Of a DNA stretch of 64,000 bases, positions 1 through 9,154 are shown in pieces. The notes under the pieces are model-generated. The model did no database searches and was not told the DNA's origin. It was given only the letters and a program-made list of their open reading frames with translations. The position numbers were made by a program, and so were the translations under genes. This stretch comes from Ktedonospora formicarum. Its GTDB lineage: Bacteria > Chloroflexota > Ktedonobacteria > Ktedonobacterales > Ktedonobacteraceae. Location: assembly GCF_016587355.1 (NCBI RefSeq), contig NZ_BNJF01000001.1, positions 1,736,001 through 1,800,000 of the forward strand. Direction: 5' to 3'. Each line of letters opens with the position of its first letter. Within the stretch, counting starts at the first letter, position 1.

Positions 1-82
1 TTCAAGATAAAACTGCCAGTTCAGGTACCATACTATTTTGTGTATCAATATTACTATCCTTCGTCTAGGCAGGCATTTGGGA

Positions 83-112
83 AGAGCTCCCAGAAGAACG
101 CCTGGGAGCTCT
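83..112 (-). terminator. Hairpin downstream of the SAM hydrolase gene
   Basis: An 11-bp perfect inverted repeat (AGAGCTCCCAG, 83-93, with its complement at 102-112) lies about 30 bp beyond the stop codon of the minus-strand gene. The T-tract that follows is weak, so it may be an RNA 3'-end stabiliser rather than a strict intrinsic terminator. Confidence 0.55.
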
Positions 113-142
113 AAGCACACGGATTTATAAATCAAAGATAAT

Positions 143-988
143 CTAGAGCTGCATATGCACGCGATGACCACGCCTAATACCCAATGCGCTGGCGGCATCA
201 CCATTTTGTACAGCAATCAGGATATAGCCTGAGCTATCTTCCAGAAAGAAAGGGTGTTGGCTGATCGAAGCATCAGCACTCAAGGCGAAGGTCTTACGTC
301 TCTCGGTCACACACACGCCCAATTCAGGAAACTCGACTGCCGCGCGGGGGCTGCTCGTCCATTCAGGAACCATGCGTGCCGGAATGGAGGTTATGATATT
401 ACCAAAGTGATCAATATGGATGACACTCGCCTCCACTTCGTCGCCCTCGCGTATTGCTTGCAGATTCCCCAGGCGACGCAGACTTGACACCTCAAGCTCA
501 GGACCAAGCTTCTCCAGCGGTAGGCCAGCCGCGATATGTGCGGCTGCTGGCGCGAAGATATCACGTCCATGGAAGGTCGAACTGACCGAAGCAAGGCGAT
601 AAGCTGGCTCAGTCAGCTCAACTGCCTGATAAAACGGCAATTCCGCCAGGATCAAGCTAAAGAGACCATTGTCCGGTCCCACAAAATAATAATCTCCAGC
701 ATGAACGGCAATCGCGCGCCGATCACTGCCCACCCCTGGGTCAACGACACAGAGAAAGATAGTGCCAGCAGGAAAATAACGATAATGCGACGAGAGCAGC
801 CACGCTCCCTGAGCTACCTGTTGTGGCTCAACCTGGTGTGTGGTATCAATAAACCGGGCATTGGGCGTGATAGTTAGGATAACGCCTTTCATCACACCTA
901 CAAAGCCATCTTTCAGACCAAAATCGGTCATTAACACGATCACAGGCGCAGGAGTTATGAACGGTTTCGAGGATTGAAATATACTCAT
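143..988 (-). CDS. SAM hydroxide adenosyltransferase (DUF62 family)
   Basis: A 281-aa protein of the SAM-dependent halogenase/hydroxide adenosyltransferase fold. It carries the TDFG..D..VG..KG signature near residues 21-37, DPGVGSDRR, GPDNG and FHGRD motifs, and IDHFGNIITSI in the C-terminal barrel. The family splits SAM into adenosine and methionine using activated water. The Asp, Arg and His expected for the hydrolytic subgroup can be placed in DPGVGSDRR and in the FHGRDIFAPAAAHIA segment, which argues against halogenation. The start is set at MSIFQ because GGAGGTG sits 7 nt upstream; the longer frame to 1048 lacks a ribosome site. It is a single gene, divergent from the next one. Confidence 0.86.
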   Translation of the reverse strand: MSIFQSSKPFITPAPVIVLMTDFGLKDGFVGVMKGVILTITPNARFIDTTHQVEPQQVAQGAWLLSSHYRYFPAGTIFLCVVDPGVGSDRRAIAVHAGDYYFVGPDNGLFSLILAELPFYQAVELTEPAYRLASVSSTFHGRDIFAPAAAHIAAGLPLEKLGPELEVSSLRRLGNLQAIREGDEVEASVIHIDHFGNIITSIPARMVPEWTSSPRAAVEFPELGVCVTERRKTFALSADASISQHPFFLEDSSGYILIAVQNGDAASALGIRRGHRVHMQL

Positions 989-1506
989 TTTCAAACACCT
1001 CCAAATGGTACCAGAATCAATGCGATAGCAGCGTAACAGTACACACACAAGGTACTATAAATATGGAAATCGGTGTTTCCTGAATACATCCATTTGCAAA
1101 TGAGTGGAGTGCAAGGCTACAAAGTCGCAATGAACCTCCTTTCAAGCAGAGTGAGCAAAAGGCGCAAAGCACTTATCCCTGATGCGTCATTAGTCACATG
1201 TGCTATGCCGGGTACACCCTGGTATGCTATACTAGCGCCAATAACGGCTAGCGGTGCTCGTTATTTGCCGGCACTGCCTGGAAGGTGACGAGCTTCGCAA
1301 CCAGGTGGTACGCGATCCAAGCGGTGCTTGTTTCCCAAAGTGTATTCGCGCCTCGGGCAGCACGCTTAGGCAAATGAGTGGCATGACCTACCTTCCATGT
1401 GCATGTAATATCGTTGAGTACGGTCACAAGGCCACAAAACCTCAACGTTTAACGATAGAGATCTATGCACCAGTATAACCCAGCGCAGTAACCGGAGCGA
1501 TAGATT
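989..1506. other. Gene-free divergent intergenic region
   Basis: About 520 bp between two divergent genes. I see a short inverted repeat AATAACG/CGTTATT around 1240-1266 and a CGGAG ribosome site just before 1507. Small open frames here have no convincing ribosome sites. No RNA family is recognisable. Confidence 0.5.
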
Positions 1507-3795
1507 ATGAATGCTAGTACCAGTGGACCTCATATTCTCCTATTTGAGCGCGATCAGCAGTTAGCAGGGTTACTTATTGGCGAACTGCAACTCGCGGGCT
1601 ATGATTGCCATACCGCTCGCACTGCGGTGGAAGTCTTCGACGCCATCGCGCGCCTGCCCATTCGCCTTATTTTGGTCAATCTCTCTCAGGCTGCGGCTGC
1701 ACGGCGTGAGTTCTGGGTTGCCCTGGATACCCAGCGCAGAGGGCGTGGCATCCAGGTTCTGACCTTTAATTGTACGAATATTGCGGGCTATGGGCCACGC
1801 GACTTTGATGACCATATCTCTTCCACACCTGCTGATGTTGAGGTTGATGGTATGCTTGGCGTCATGGGACTTGTAGACGCCGTACGTGCTCGCGTTCCCT
1901 CACAACAGCCTGATGCCAGCGGGAGTACAGCGCCACGCATGTCAACACGCATGTCCCCCGCCAATAGCGGCATGGCAGCTCAAAGCATGCCTCGCCCCTC
2001 CCAACCGATGCCCTCTCCACTGTCAGGCATGGGCAGTCAACCAACATATCGCTCACACTCATCACCCGAGCAGATGCTTTCGCCACAGCGTAGCAATATG
2101 CCTTCCTATACTAATCAAGTAAACCCAACACCAAATCCACATCCTGCGCCCTATCAACAGACACCACCACCCATATCAACACAGGGTATGCCTCATCCAT
2201 CACCCTTGCCAGATGAGTTATCACAGCCATCATATACAGATAAAATTCATGCAGTCCTCTATCCTAATCAGAGAGCCTGGACGCCACAAAATAACCCATC
2301 TCTAGCGGGCACGCCGGAGAACAAATACGAGGCACAGAGTGCCATCCTCTCGTCATTCTCTGAGCCTGTCGCTCCTACACCACCGCCTTCTGGCTCCAAC
2401 TTGAATACGCTACAACGTCTGGCAAGCGGACAGTTGGATGGGGGAAGTGAATCAGGGCTGGCCCAACTCTCGCGTCTCATTCAGGGTAGACAGACACCAG
2501 CAGCCGAACCGGCTCCCACTCCTTTTACACCGGAGGCATCGCCTTTTCGGTCACCGCAATCTTTCATGCGACCATCGCCTATTCAAGATCCGCCAGCGAC
2601 GCCACATTACCCAGCACAGCAGCCACCGCGCGTCGAAACACCACCAGCCTCTTTGCCATATCAGACACCACAACCAGGCGAATCCAACCCTCTCATGAGG
2701 ACCTACGCGACCCATTCTGCTCCAGTCGCTCCTGAGCAGAATGCTCCTATGCGTCCGTTTCAACCCACAGGCGAGCAGCATGCTGTAAACCCACCCCTAC
2801 AATCATCGGGTGAGCACTTTCCTTATGCTCCCTCCGAAAGAGGTGGCCAGAAAACACCTGCGTCACCCCCACTAACACCATCTAATGAACAAATCATTAC
2901 GCAACCTATGCGCCCTGCTCCTATTCAAGATATGCCAGCCGAGCGCAATACGAGCGGAACAACGTCAACGGAGAATACAGCCCGCCGTCCCGATGTGCTC
3001 TCGCGTGCCAACTATGGGCAGCCTACAGGGATTCCCCCTCTGGCATCCATAGCAGCCGCCAATACCACACCGCCACCGTACACGACTGCGCCACACATTC
3101 CAGCAGTCTCGCGACCAGCCCCCGAACCTCGGGAAGAATTTGTCGATGCTCAACCGGAAGTTATACCAGACATATCGGCATACAAGCAAGAGCAACAGGC
3201 AACTCAAGAAAGGGGTCCGCAGGCTACAGCCCCAACCGAACCACTCGCCCGCGATAAATCACACCAGGAACAGGTATCCAGCCAGGATGATATTGTTGAG
3301 CAGATCAAAGCCGAGATGAGGCGCGCCACTGAAGGGCAGGGTGAGAAAGAGGCTCCGTCTTCGTCAAATGCCTCTGTCTTGATCGACATTATGCAAAGCC
3401 TCCCCCCAATGCCCGCGCCAACGGCACAGCCACCACAGGCTCAGATACTCAATGGACGTGCGACTCGCTCGCTTGGTAGCGTCCTGCTGGAAGGGCACCT
3501 TGTACCCGAAAACCGTCTGGATGTCGCGCACAATATCCAGCGTATGCTGCGAGGAGTTGACCTTAATTATCAGCTTGGCGAGATTCTCCTGATGTTTAAA
3601 TTACTGACACCTGATCAGTTGCTTGCCGCCAGCCTGGTCAGCTATGGCATGATCAACACAACTCAAATTGGCTCACTCGGTCGTATTCGTCAAGAGCTTC
3701 ACGCAATGGGCCTGGAATATGATCTCGAAAACCTGCTCATCATGTTCCGCGTCCTCACACCGGAACAGTTGCGCGAGGCCAAAGCCGATTGGTAA
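1507..3795 (+). CDS. Degenerate receiver protein with a proline-rich linker and three GspE-N-like repeats
   Basis: A 762-aa protein. Residues 8-130 resemble a CheY receiver, but the phospho-acceptor position in LILVNLS is Asn58, so phosphorylation is not expected. Residues 140-630 are a low-complexity Pro/Gln/Ser/Thr linker. The last 107 residues hold three repeats of the pattern LGxxLL..x(L/V)TPxQL (starting near 656, 690 and 740). These resemble the N-terminal domain of type II/IV secretion ATPases (T2SSE_N/MshEN), which in some proteins binds c-di-GMP. No kinase or pilus gene adjoins. The ATG is preceded by CGGAG. The domain naming is inference; the cellular role is unknown. Confidence 0.75.
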   Translation: MNASTSGPHILLFERDQQLAGLLIGELQLAGYDCHTARTAVEVFDAIARLPIRLILVNLSQAAAARREFWVALDTQRRGRGIQVLTFNCTNIAGYGPRDFDDHISSTPADVEVDGMLGVMGLVDAVRARVPSQQPDASGSTAPRMSTRMSPANSGMAAQSMPRPSQPMPSPLSGMGSQPTYRSHSSPEQMLSPQRSNMPSYTNQVNPTPNPHPAPYQQTPPPISTQGMPHPSPLPDELSQPSYTDKIHAVLYPNQRAWTPQNNPSLAGTPENKYEAQSAILSSFSEPVAPTPPPSGSNLNTLQRLASGQLDGGSESGLAQLSRLIQGRQTPAAEPAPTPFTPEASPFRSPQSFMRPSPIQDPPATPHYPAQQPPRVETPPASLPYQTPQPGESNPLMRTYATHSAPVAPEQNAPMRPFQPTGEQHAVNPPLQSSGEHFPYAPSERGGQKTPASPPLTPSNEQIITQPMRPAPIQDMPAERNTSGTTSTENTARRPDVLSRANYGQPTGIPPLASIAAANTTPPPYTTAPHIPAVSRPAPEPREEFVDAQPEVIPDISAYKQEQQATQERGPQATAPTEPLARDKSHQEQVSSQDDIVEQIKAEMRRATEGQGEKEAPSSSNASVLIDIMQSLPPMPAPTAQPPQAQILNGRATRSLGSVLLEGHLVPENRLDVAHNIQRMLRGVDLNYQLGEILLMFKLLTPDQLLAASLVSYGMINTTQIGSLGRIRQELHAMGLEYDLENLLIMFRVLTPEQLREAKADW

Positions 3796-3809
3796 AACAA
3801 GCTAGCAGC

Positions 3810-3867
3810 AATAAAGTAGAGTGCCGAGTTGTCCGTCGATGCGAACGACCCGGCACTCTACTTTATT
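3810..3867. terminator. Bidirectional terminator between convergent genes
   Basis: A 17-bp perfect inverted repeat (3810-3826 with 3851-3867, beginning AATAAAGTAGAG). Its A/T-rich outer arms give a T-run in both directions, so it serves the receiver protein and murA. Confidence 0.85.
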
Positions 3868-3886
3868 ATGGATAAGCTCAGTATGC

Positions 3887-5242
3887 CTAGTTAAGAGAAG
3901 CCGTAACGGCCTCTTCAACCCGCTCAATATGAGCACCTAGCGAGCGCAGCTTGGCATCAAGATGCTCATACCCACGCTCGATGTGCTCAATACCATAGAC
4001 ATGCGACTCTCCCTCAGCACAGAGGGCCGCTAGAATATAAGAGCAACCAGCGCGAATATCAGGGATATCAAGCCGTGTCCCTTTCAGAGGTGTTGGGCCA
4101 CTCACAACGCAACTATGCAGATGTTCCTTCTCGCGGAAGCGGCAGGGAACCTCACCCAGGCATTTGCTATAGAGACCAACATGCGCCCCCATGCCAATCA
4201 GAGCCGAGGTATAGCCAAAGCGGTCCTCGTAGATTGTTTCATGGACCACCGACATACCATTGGCCTGGGTCAACAGAACTGTAAAGGGTTGCTGCCAATC
4301 AGTCATAAAGCCGGGATGTACATCCGTCTCCAGGGCAATTGCTGGAGGAGGAGTGGTATCACCAATAAAGCGGATACCCTCATCGTCGATATCGAAACGT
4401 AAGTTCATCTTCGAAAGCGTATTCAGAAAGGTCAGCAGTGTATCTTGTTGCGCACCACGCAGATAGACATCCCCATGCGTCAGGTAGGTCGCAATCGCCA
4501 GGGAAACTGCCTCATTGCGATCACTCAATAGGGTGTGACTCGCGCCATGTAGTTTCTCGACACCCTCAATGACAATCCGCCTATCGACTCTTAACTCAAT
4601 GATGGCGCCCATCTTTTGCAAGAGTTTAATCAGATCCACAATCTCTGGTTCCGTAGCAGCATTCTCAATAATGGTAACGCCTTTAGCCAGTGATGCGGTA
4701 ATCAGAAAGTTCTCAGTCGCCATTACGCTCGGGAACGGTAGCTTGATCGTCGCGCCACGCAGCCGTCCATTCGTCGTACAATAGTAACGACCATCGCGCT
4801 CGACAATAGTCGCACCCATCTGACGCAAGCCCTCAATGTGGAAATTGATGGGCCGTGGTCCAATGCGATCACCACCTGGCGCGGGAATACTGACCTCGCC
4901 ACAGCGATGAAGGAGGGGGCCAAGTGCCAGAACAGCGATACGGTTCAAGCCTCCTACCTCAGTCGTGATGGAGGTCTTATCAATATTCTCCGTGCGTAAA
5001 GTGAGTGTATGGTCGTCCAGGCGCAACCAGGAGCCAACGCTCTCACAGAGCTTCATCGTTAAATAAAGATCTCCAAGCAATGGCACATTACGTAATGTGC
5101 ATTCTTCGGAGGTTAACAGAGAAGCAATGACCATTTTGGTGACGGCATTTTTCGCGCCACTCAGCTTTACTTCTCCATTAAGTGCGGCTCCACCTCGTAT
5201 CAAATAATGAGGCGCGGACACTGATGTAGCAATAGAATTCAT
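3887..5242 (-). CDS. murA: UDP-N-acetylglucosamine 1-carboxyvinyltransferase
   Basis: A 451-aa EPSP-synthase-fold enzyme that transfers enolpyruvate from PEP to UDP-GlcNAc, the first committed step of peptidoglycan synthesis in the cytoplasm. Visible landmarks are SGAKNAV (Lys31, substrate binding), the active-site loop PGGDRIGPRP at 122-131, and DIPDIRAGCSYI near the C terminus. The loop has Asp125 where E. coli has Cys115. The same swap occurs in mycobacterial and chlamydial MurA and is linked to fosfomycin insensitivity. It lies 27 bp downstream of the CrtI-like oxidoreductase on the same strand, so the two are probably co-transcribed. Confidence 0.93.
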   Translation of the reverse strand: MNSIATSVSAPHYLIRGGAALNGEVKLSGAKNAVTKMVIASLLTSEECTLRNVPLLGDLYLTMKLCESVGSWLRLDDHTLTLRTENIDKTSITTEVGGLNRIAVLALGPLLHRCGEVSIPAPGGDRIGPRPINFHIEGLRQMGATIVERDGRYYCTTNGRLRGATIKLPFPSVMATENFLITASLAKGVTIIENAATEPEIVDLIKLLQKMGAIIELRVDRRIVIEGVEKLHGASHTLLSDRNEAVSLAIATYLTHGDVYLRGAQQDTLLTFLNTLSKMNLRFDIDDEGIRFIGDTTPPPAIALETDVHPGFMTDWQQPFTVLLTQANGMSVVHETIYEDRFGYTSALIGMGAHVGLYSKCLGEVPCRFREKEHLHSCVVSGPTPLKGTRLDIPDIRAGCSYILAALCAEGESHVYGIEHIERGYEHLDAKLRSLGAHIERVEEAVTASLN

Positions 5243-5269
5243 GCTTAGAAATAGCCTCTTACTAAGATC

Positions 5270-6814
5270 TTACTGGGTACTTTTCATGCGCTCAAAAGCG
5301 GCTGCGTTTCCCGGTGCTTTCCACAGCCAGCGCCAGGGATTCAGGCGCGAATAAGACACCGCCATATGCGAATGCCTGGTATGTGGACGCTTACCACTTG
5401 CGGTCGCCTCGTTGCGATCCAAAGAATCCAATAGATCCAGGAAGTGATTCACGCTCTGAGCCACGCCCTCGACCATGAGATAGCCCGAAGGCTTAACGGC
5501 ATCTCCGACGAGATATAGCCCTTCAACAGAAGTTGTTGGCGTAAGATCCTCTCCCTGCGTCATGCGATTCACCGGCCACTCACCTCGATATGTTCCCATT
5601 GTTAGGACGCGACAATGCGTATCAAAGGTATCCCCAAAGAGCATATGCAGATCTGCGAGAGCGAGAGCGCGCTCTTCTTCTACATTGTTGCTCTGAATGA
5701 CCTGATGTGTAATTAATAAATGCTTGCCCTCTGGCGCAAGATTAGGGTCGCTATTCGTAGGCTGCACTATACCCGCGATACGTTTTGTATCCAGGCAATA
5801 CATGATACCTCGATGTGGGATGAGTGATATCTCACTCAGGATATGAATTTTCAGCCCAACCGCCTCATGTAGATCAAGGCCATTCGTGTCTGAAACAGAC
5901 TCTGCGCCATCTGAGATCTTGCGCTTGAGGACATCGGCCTGTTTAACTTTCCGACTGTGCAGAAGACCATCTGTGGCACGTGGGCCAATATCACTTACAA
6001 CCAGGGACGCTTCGATCAGCTCTTCGTCTCCGCTTCCTTTATGCCGCACCCGCACTCCCGTCACACGCCCCTCTTCCCGCACAATCTGCATTACCTCGCA
6101 GGAGAGCACAATCTCTCCCCCTTGCTCAAGAATGCGCTCTTCTAACTTGCGCGCAACCGCTCCACATCCACCTTCAACAATTGCGGGCGCTCCAAAGCGA
6201 AACATATTGCGTGTAGTATGGATGACTTCGCGTGTGCTCACCTGCCAGAGTTCCAAACTTAAGGCGAAGCGCGAGATACGCTCAAAGAAGGCTACCAGTT
6301 GTGGAGTGCGCCGGACATTGATTCGTCGCTCTAGCCAGCGAGCAAAGGGCATGTCCAGTTCCTCGTCCGGAAGCTTGCTGAAGAACATCAGGTAGCCCAG
6401 GCGGAAGAACCACCACGACTGCTCAGGCCCCAGGAAACGGAGAATGCTGAGCAAGCCAGGGGCGCGATACTGCTTGCCATGTACGTGGAATGAACCAAAT
6501 ACATCTGCATCAAAGAGTTGCTGTGGCACATTTAGGCGTTCTAGCATCTGCGCCAGCGCGCCACTGCTGCCAAAAGGCACCATATGAACCGCACCTGTGC
6601 TTACTTGCACTCCTTGAAAATACTTGGCTGTAAAACGACCACCCGCATGGGGAAGGCGTTCCAACACAATCACGCGCTTACCTCGTTGCAGCAAATTGGC
6701 GGCGCTCAGCAAACCACCTAACCCTGCGCCAATGACGACCGCGTCAGTTTTCCGAGAACGGAGATTGGGTGAGGTGGGGTCCCGCTCTTCTACTGGTGAA
6801 ACATATTCGTGCAT
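5270..6814 (-). CDS. CrtI/CrtN-like FAD-dependent desaturase or isomerase-type oxidoreductase
   Basis: A 514-aa flavoprotein. A Rossmann dinucleotide fold opens the protein (VIGAGLGGLLSAANLL near residue 27), followed by ERLPHAGGRF, which is typical of the phytoene desaturase/amine oxidase superfamily. The C-terminal FAD signature GLYLVGDAVKPSGYLMVEG is present near 440. Known family members desaturate or isomerise carotenoids or related polyprenoids; the substrate here cannot be read from sequence. It precedes murA, with a 27-bp gap. Its start codon lies about 17 bp from an inverted-repeat element at 6831-6971. A broken phytoene synthase gene lies 33 kb away on the same strand. Confidence 0.8.
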   Translation of the reverse strand: MHEYVSPVEERDPTSPNLRSRKTDAVVIGAGLGGLLSAANLLQRGKRVIVLERLPHAGGRFTAKYFQGVQVSTGAVHMVPFGSSGALAQMLERLNVPQQLFDADVFGSFHVHGKQYRAPGLLSILRFLGPEQSWWFFRLGYLMFFSKLPDEELDMPFARWLERRINVRRTPQLVAFFERISRFALSLELWQVSTREVIHTTRNMFRFGAPAIVEGGCGAVARKLEERILEQGGEIVLSCEVMQIVREEGRVTGVRVRHKGSGDEELIEASLVVSDIGPRATDGLLHSRKVKQADVLKRKISDGAESVSDTNGLDLHEAVGLKIHILSEISLIPHRGIMYCLDTKRIAGIVQPTNSDPNLAPEGKHLLITHQVIQSNNVEEERALALADLHMLFGDTFDTHCRVLTMGTYRGEWPVNRMTQGEDLTPTTSVEGLYLVGDAVKPSGYLMVEGVAQSVNHFLDLLDSLDRNEATASGKRPHTRHSHMAVSYSRLNPWRWLWKAPGNAAAFERMKSTQ

Positions 6815-6830
6815 GACAATATCCGCTTAC

Positions 6831-6971
6831 TGCTTATCCGAACACCTGAGCGCGCGGTCATTTCGACGAAACCCCGAATCATCTGAAGAGCCGCAAGCGC
6901 AGACACGCTCAGATATTCGTACAAGGCGCTCGCGCTCACCGCGATTGCGGTGCGGAGTTTCGCATAAGATC
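6831..6971. repeat. MITE-like intergenic element, copy 1
   Basis: The ends are imperfect terminal inverted repeats: CTTATCCGAACACC on the left and the complement of CTTATGCGAAACTCC on the right. The element (140 bp, the longest copy) occupies the leader of the CrtI-like gene. Related copies are at 12323, 28855, 30381, 47231 and 49751. No coding capacity. Confidence 0.55.
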
Positions 6972-7083
6972 TTTGTGATGAGCATACATATGAGTGCGAG
7001 TCAGACACGCAACATCCTAAAAAATGCGATATGGAACTCATGTAATGCCTATTCACACATGAAGTAACCAAGAGCATGCCAAT

Positions 7084-7118
7084 AATGTGTGGGGATTCTA
7101 GCATACTCCCCACACATT
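7084..7118. terminator. Hairpin downstream of the FHA gene
   Basis: A 12-bp perfect inverted repeat (AATGTGTGGGGA, 7084-7095, with 7107-7118), about 70 bp beyond the FHA stop codon on the minus strand. No strong T-tract follows, so it is a candidate terminator or 3'-end structure only. Confidence 0.5.
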
Positions 7119-7188
7119 GAGAATCTTGCTGTATCCGGGCTCCTGCTTGATTGGTCCAATAGCTGAATGTGAACAGCCACAGGCAAGC

Positions 7189-8550
7189 TTAACTATCACC
7201 AATCATGCCACGCAGCAGGCTATTACATTCGGCCATAGTATTGAGCACATTCTGATGGATCTGGAAGACTTTGTTCAATTCGCGAGCCTTGCGAGCCAGC
7301 TTGGTAACATACTCAATATCGCGTGGATTGCTCATAACATCTTCCATCAGTTGCAGCAGTTCCGCCCAGGCTAGAGCCTCGCGACTACGCGCCACATCCG
7401 CGATGGTACTATCCATGCGCTCAGCTACACGACGGATCCCACCACGAAGCTGATTCACCGTCTGGCTAACATCGCCCTCATGCTTGCGCATCGCCTCTTG
7501 CGTCGTGTTGAACTGCTCTTGCAGAGACATGATCTGTCCATCAAGCGATGAGACAGCAGCCATCAAGCTGCTCAGATCAGGCAAGTTGGGAAGCGGCAAT
7601 GAGGTCAAGCGATTGAATGTGAGTGAGCCATCATCACGGCGAGACTCAGGCTCCTCCTCATATGCGGTAGCGGTATAGGAGGGAGTGGCAGCGATTGGAG
7701 TCTCCGGCACATATACAGGCTGTTCCGGCACATTGCTCGTGGCGTCATCATCGACAGGAGCAATGAATGGAACCTCATCCACATTCGCCAGCGCAGGCAC
7801 GCCGAAAGGAATGTCATTCTCTTCTGAGGAGATCGACTGTGTCTCGTAACCACTATCGCTCTCTGGTAGCGTTGCATTGCTGTCGGTCGACGTACGATAG
7901 GTATTGGGCTCATACGAATCAGCCTCATAAGGAACTGAAACCGTTGGCAGCTCATCGACATTTGAGCCATAAGCGCGGAAGATCAACTCATGCTCGCCAA
8001 TGCCAATATGATCGCCATCTTGCAGGACACGAGAGCCATTCTCCTCAAGCTGCTGACCATTCACGAAAGTGCCGTTCGCGCTGTGCTCATCATGAAGCAC
8101 GTACTGATTATTCTCATACCTTACAACAGCATGGCGACGCGAGGTCAACTTATCCTTTTGTAGCAGGATATCACTGTTGGGTGCGCGACCAATCGCGATC
8201 TCATTCTTCTCTAGTGGGTACTCCGTAATTACCTGCCCACTCTCGGAGCGCAAAATAAAGCGCCCTGGCTGCTCAATACGATCCATCGTCGCCTGAGCAG
8301 TAGAAGCGGAAGATGAGGTCTCTGTACCATAGCCTACAGCAGTAGGGGCCGCCTCGCTACCGTAATCAGAGGAAGGCGCGGTACCTGCATCCTGACTAGA
8401 TCGCCCCCATTCCTCATCGGGGAAGGCTCCCACCGTAGGATCAGCATGCATCGATTGCGCCGCTGCGGCAGGGGTCAGACGATTTCCGCAATTCAAGCAG
8501 AAATTATCGTTTGGCCGTGTCTCGGACCCACAATAGGGACACTTATCCAT
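7189..8550 (-). CDS. Zinc-ribbon FHA-domain protein with C-terminal coiled coil
   Basis: A 453-aa protein. It begins with a four-cysteine zinc ribbon (CPYCG at residue 4, CLNCG at 18). An FHA domain follows at about residues 95-190, with the conserved GR...SDI.L, SRRHA and N-G-T-(F)-V-N-G elements; FHA domains bind phosphothreonine peptides. The middle is acidic and low-complexity. The last 150 residues are predicted coiled coil with a helical tail. The start at MDKCPYCG is chosen because GGAGG lies 11 nt upstream and the zinc ribbon should be N-terminal. No Ser/Thr kinase lies in the window, so the partner is unknown. Confidence 0.83.
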   Translation of the reverse strand: MDKCPYCGSETRPNDNFCLNCGNRLTPAAAAQSMHADPTVGAFPDEEWGRSSQDAGTAPSSDYGSEAAPTAVGYGTETSSSASTAQATMDRIEQPGRFILRSESGQVITEYPLEKNEIAIGRAPNSDILLQKDKLTSRRHAVVRYENNQYVLHDEHSANGTFVNGQQLEENGSRVLQDGDHIGIGEHELIFRAYGSNVDELPTVSVPYEADSYEPNTYRTSTDSNATLPESDSGYETQSISSEENDIPFGVPALANVDEVPFIAPVDDDATSNVPEQPVYVPETPIAATPSYTATAYEEEPESRRDDGSLTFNRLTSLPLPNLPDLSSLMAAVSSLDGQIMSLQEQFNTTQEAMRKHEGDVSQTVNQLRGGIRRVAERMDSTIADVARSREALAWAELLQLMEDVMSNPRDIEYVTKLARKARELNKVFQIHQNVLNTMAECNSLLRGMIGDS

Positions 8551-9154
8551 GATAAAACTATCCTCCCATTCGTCGTAGCACACGCAAAGATTTCGTCACG
8601 CGCGCACAAAACTTCTGTCATTATAGCAGAACTGAAACTTGAGCGTCGAGGGAACTTCTATCTCACTCACCCTTTACGACTACTCGGCTGACACTCCTAT
8701 GCTCCATATGTCAATGTGTGTCAAGCGGAGCAGGAAAGCCCTTTCCTCTCACAAGAATAAATTAGGCTGACCCACGTAATAGAACGAGTTGGCAAAAGAA
8801 GCTCTTCGCAATATAGAGATTTATAGATATAGACGTTGGTACACTCTTATTTATGCTTAGTATACGCTATGAACAGACAGGACACCTGTGAAGCATTTCT
8901 CATATTGGTACTAGTCGGAATGAACGAGGTCTTTACAGTGCCATCATTCCATGCTACCATTACTATTCATCCGAAAGAAGCAGACGCTATACGCGTCTTG
9001 CACTGTGTGTCTGGTCGCGAGCATGCTTCCGACCCCGGCAGGGAAAAGCACGCCTGACCTCACCTATGCAGCGGCTAGCATGCGCTCAGGCATATAGATA
9101 CCATATCTCTCGCCACGCATCTTAAAGATTTCAATACTTTCCAGGAGCTTGTGT
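8551..9154. other. Gene-free region upstream of dnaA
   Basis: About 600 bp between the divergent FHA and dnaA genes. I looked for TTATCCACA-type DnaA boxes and an AT-rich unwinding element and found none convincing. The only clear signal is the ribosome site AGGAG at 9143-9147. Confidence 0.5.

Noticed and set aside
5270..6814. Carotenoid gene cluster
   Set aside because: The CrtI-like gene sits with murA, and the only phytoene synthase gene is 33 kb away and broken, so a cluster is not supported.
8551..9154. Possible oriC next to dnaA
   Set aside because: No cluster of DnaA boxes or AT-rich unwinding element could be seen, and dnaN is absent.
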